From Eubacterium sp. (GTDB taxonomy: Bacteria > Bacillota > Clostridia > Lachnospirales > Lachnospiraceae), in assembly GCA_021442545.1 (NCBI GenBank), contig JABUSX010000031.1, forward strand, positions 1 to 7,746: 7,746 nt of DNA, read 5' to 3'. This document shows, in pieces, positions 6,345-7,746 of this stretch. Every line of letters starts with the position of its first letter. Position 1 is the first letter of the stretch. Below the pieces are notes generated by a model, which was not told the DNA's origin, did no database searches, and saw only the letters and a program-made list of their open reading frames with translations. The position numbers and the translations under genes are program-made.

Positions 6345-7409
6345 ATGAGTAAAGGTGGAAAAGTTGCATTGTTTATTCTGTGCCTTGTTCTGACAGCCGG
6401 TATCTTCGGATTTATCGGATGGCGGATCATTACGATTCAGAAAGAAGGGCAGCAGGCCAAAATTGAAGCAGAAGAACAGGCTAAGGCCGAAGCAGAGCTG
6501 GCGCTGAAGATGCTGGAAACGCCGACGCCGACTCCGACGCCGATCGCTACTCCGACAGCTACACCGACACCGACACCGACGGCTACACCGACGCCGACGG
6601 CTACTCCGACACCGACTCCGACTCCGGAACCGGTTAAAGAGTATATTATCAGCTGCCGCGGTGATGCAATGATGCAGGAGCCGCCCGAAGGTGAAGAGAG
6701 TACGGAAGAAGGCTATCCGGAGAAACTTCAGACTTTGATCGATGCTGCCGGATATGATTTTATTGTTGAGGATAACACATGGTATATGGCAGGAACCCTG
6801 TCTCAGATGCGTCTGGCCGGTGTAAGCAAAGAGGAAGTGGATGCCTATGTTGAAGAACATAAGGCGATTGCAGAACAGAACGGAACGGAACCCGATATTT
6901 ATGAGACCGTTATTCGTGACGATCTGGATGCCAAACTGGCTGAAACAGAACGTGATGATTATGACGGAATCCTGTGTCTCTGCATGGGTCTGAACGGCGG
7001 CTGGAACAATGATCCGTTTGAACTGATGGATCAGCAGCAGAAAATCCTGGATACCTATAAGCAGCAGGATAAATTCATCATCATGGGCTGCTATCCGTCC
7101 TACTTTACGGAAGAAGATACTGCCTATTATGATTCTCTGTTCACGGAGCAGTGGGGAGATCATTATCTGTCACTCACCAGCAATATTACGACAGATCCTG
7201 TAACAGACGAAGGACGTGAGCAGATTGCAGTGGTTCTGTTTGACAAACTGGAAAGTATCGGTTATCTGAAACCTGCTTCCGACGGAGCCAAGGATGCAGA
7301 AAAGAAAGAAGAAGCAGCTGCGGAAAAAGCTGTTGAAGATGCAGTCGTGGAAGAAGCTGTTGAAGAAGCAGTCGTGGAAGAAGCAGTACAGGATGCAGCA
7401 GCAGGCTGA
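6345..7409 (+). CDS. Membrane-anchored protein with Thr-Pro linker and degenerate SGNH-hydrolase-like domain
   Basis: The product has 354 residues in five parts: a short positive N-terminus and one membrane helix (about 7-28) without a lipobox, so it should be anchored with the rest outside; a charged, probably helical stretch rich in Glu/Ala/Lys (31-57); a Thr-Pro linker (59-94); a globular domain (about 98-312); and an Ala/Val/Glu tail (about 316-354). The globular domain resembles SGNH/GDSL hydrolases of Clostridia: YIISCRGDAMMQ (block I, G106-D107), the GYPEKLQTLIDAAGY segment, MGLNGGWNND (block III, G215 and N217), FIIMGCYPS, and DPVTDEG (block V, D284). Alanine (A108) stands where the catalytic serine is expected, and T287 stands at the histidine of the usual DxxH. 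It therefore looks like a non-catalytic relative, perhaps binding cell wall or glycan. Visible are the architecture and motif changes; the fold is inferred and needs a profile or structure search. The neighbours are thrS upstream and a lipoprotein gene 25 bases downstream. Confidence 0.85.
   Translation: MSKGGKVALFILCLVLTAGIFGFIGWRIITIQKEGQQAKIEAEEQAKAEAELALKMLETPTPTPTPIATPTATPTPTPTATPTPTATPTPTPTPEPVKEYIISCRGDAMMQEPPEGEESTEEGYPEKLQTLIDAAGYDFIVEDNTWYMAGTLSQMRLAGVSKEEVDAYVEEHKAIAEQNGTEPDIYETVIRDDLDAKLAETERDDYDGILCLCMGLNGGWNNDPFELMDQQQKILDTYKQQDKFIIMGCYPSYFTEEDTAYYDSLFTEQWGDHYLSLTSNITTDPVTDEGREQIAVVLFDKLESIGYLKPASDGAKDAEKKEEAAAEKAVEDAVVEEAVEEAVVEEAVQDAAAG
6519..6626 (+). repeat. Thr-Pro-rich low-complexity tract
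   Basis: 36 codons made of ACN-CCG pairs with occasional GCT or ATC form a roughly 6-bp-period repeat. It encodes residues 59-94, TP pairs with interspersed Ala and Ile. Such linkers are extended and carry surface domains away from the membrane; their DNA is prone to slippage, so length probably varies between strains. Confidence 0.9.
7329..7382 (+). repeat. Two 27-bp tandem repeats in the C-terminal tail
   Basis: Bases 7329-7355 and 7356-7382 are head-to-tail copies differing at one base (GAT versus GAA). They encode AVEDAVVEE and AVEEAVVEE, and a degenerate third start (AVQDA) follows. The tail is strongly acidic and probably helical. The near identity points to a recent in-frame duplication. 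Confidence 0.9.
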
Positions 7410-7434
7410 AACCGATGACGGAATGGTGAACCGC

Positions 7435-7746
7435 ATGAAAATAAGAGTTTTAATATGCAGTGCAGTTCTGGCCGGAACGCTTCTTATGACCGGATGTTCA
7501 GTTACGGACAATTTGCAGAACCTGACCGGGAATGTTGACAATAACGCGGATCAGAGTACAGAAGTGAAGCGGGAGGGTGTCTCTCTGAAATCGGAGAACA
7601 TCGATCCGACACTGGAAAAACCGGTCTTTGACAACGAACTTGTTTCTGTGGTTAACGTTACGGCCGGCGGTTCTGCCATACTTGAGGCAAAGGCCACGGC
7701 GAATGGTTCCGGTTCGATTACCTACCAGTGGTACAGCAACAACGTC
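7435..7746 (+). CDS. Lipoprotein with Ig-like domain (3' partial)
   Basis: The first 104 residues are visible and the frame is still open at the window edge. The product starts MKIRVLICSAVLAGTLLMTG, a type II signal peptide, with C21 as the predicted lipidated cysteine (LLMTGC lipobox; Met at -3 is less common but tolerated). A polar, charged linker of about 45 residues follows, and from about residue 70 the sequence VTAGGSAILEAKATANGSGS and then ITYQWYSNN is typical of a bacterial Ig-like fold, with the tryptophan of the core strand in YQWY. It should be anchored on the outer face of the membrane. GGTGA at 7425-7429 lies five bases before the chosen ATG; an in-frame ATG at 7423 has no clear site and would add only four residues. 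The gene is 25 bases after the preceding stop and is probably in the same operon. Function is unknown; adhesion or wall binding are possible. Confidence 0.8.
   Translation, partial: MKIRVLICSAVLAGTLLMTGCSVTDNLQNLTGNVDNNADQSTEVKREGVSLKSENIDPTLEKPVFDNELVSVVNVTAGGSAILEAKATANGSGSITYQWYSNNV

Noticed and set aside
6276..7163. Long minus-strand open frame with an Arg/Ser/Cys-rich tract resembling a protamine or RS domain
   Set aside because: The tract is the antisense reading of the Thr-Pro repeat and nearby codons. The + strand frame has a ribosome binding site, a membrane helix and recognisable domain motifs, while the minus frame has no homology I recognise.

Overview
The window looks like chromosome from a low-to-moderate-GC Firmicute of the class Clostridia, most likely a Lachnospiraceae-type gut anaerobe. 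The reasons are strong AGGAG-type ribosome binding sites, tight co-directional gene spacing, a stand-alone AICAR formyltransferase beside a PurO-type IMP cyclohydrolase in place of fused bacterial PurH, and the protein styles (short Mrp ATPase, TP-linker surface protein, Ig-like lipoprotein). The lineage is inferred from style and gene order; no marker here fixes the genus. All genes lie on the + strand. I see no tRNA, rRNA, CRISPR array, insertion sequence, attachment site or origin.

Layout. (1) Bases 2-211 are the 3' end of an unidentified gene whose product ends in an acidic, tyrosine-rich tail with three pentapeptide repeats. (2) It is followed by a complete M24-family Xaa-Pro aminopeptidase with all five metal ligands. 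(3) A good sigma-A-like promoter (TTGAAC, 17 bp, TATGAT) at 1412-1440 precedes a three-gene unit: IMP cyclohydrolase of the PurO type, stand-alone AICAR formyltransferase, and an Mrp/ApbC-type Fe-S carrier ATPase. The first two carry out the last two steps to IMP. The third could supply Fe-S clusters, for example to PurF, but that link is inference. (4) A 207-base gap holds a hairpin that may end this unit and a TTGACA-type promoter for the next. (5) thrS encodes a complete threonyl-tRNA synthetase with TGS, editing, catalytic and anticodon-binding domains. (6) Nineteen bases later comes a membrane-anchored extracytoplasmic protein with a Thr-Pro linker, an SGNH-hydrolase-like domain lacking the expected nucleophile and catalytic histidine, and a repetitive Ala/Val/Glu tail. 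(7) The window ends inside a lipoprotein gene with the start of an Ig-like domain.

Most of the window is housekeeping. The parts worth a second look are the predicted SGNH pseudoenzyme behind thrS and its lipoprotein neighbour, the two repeat tracts in that gene, the absence of a T-box leader on thrS, the split purine module with an attached Mrp, and the repeat tail of the first partial gene. I did not find convincing evidence of a wholly new system.
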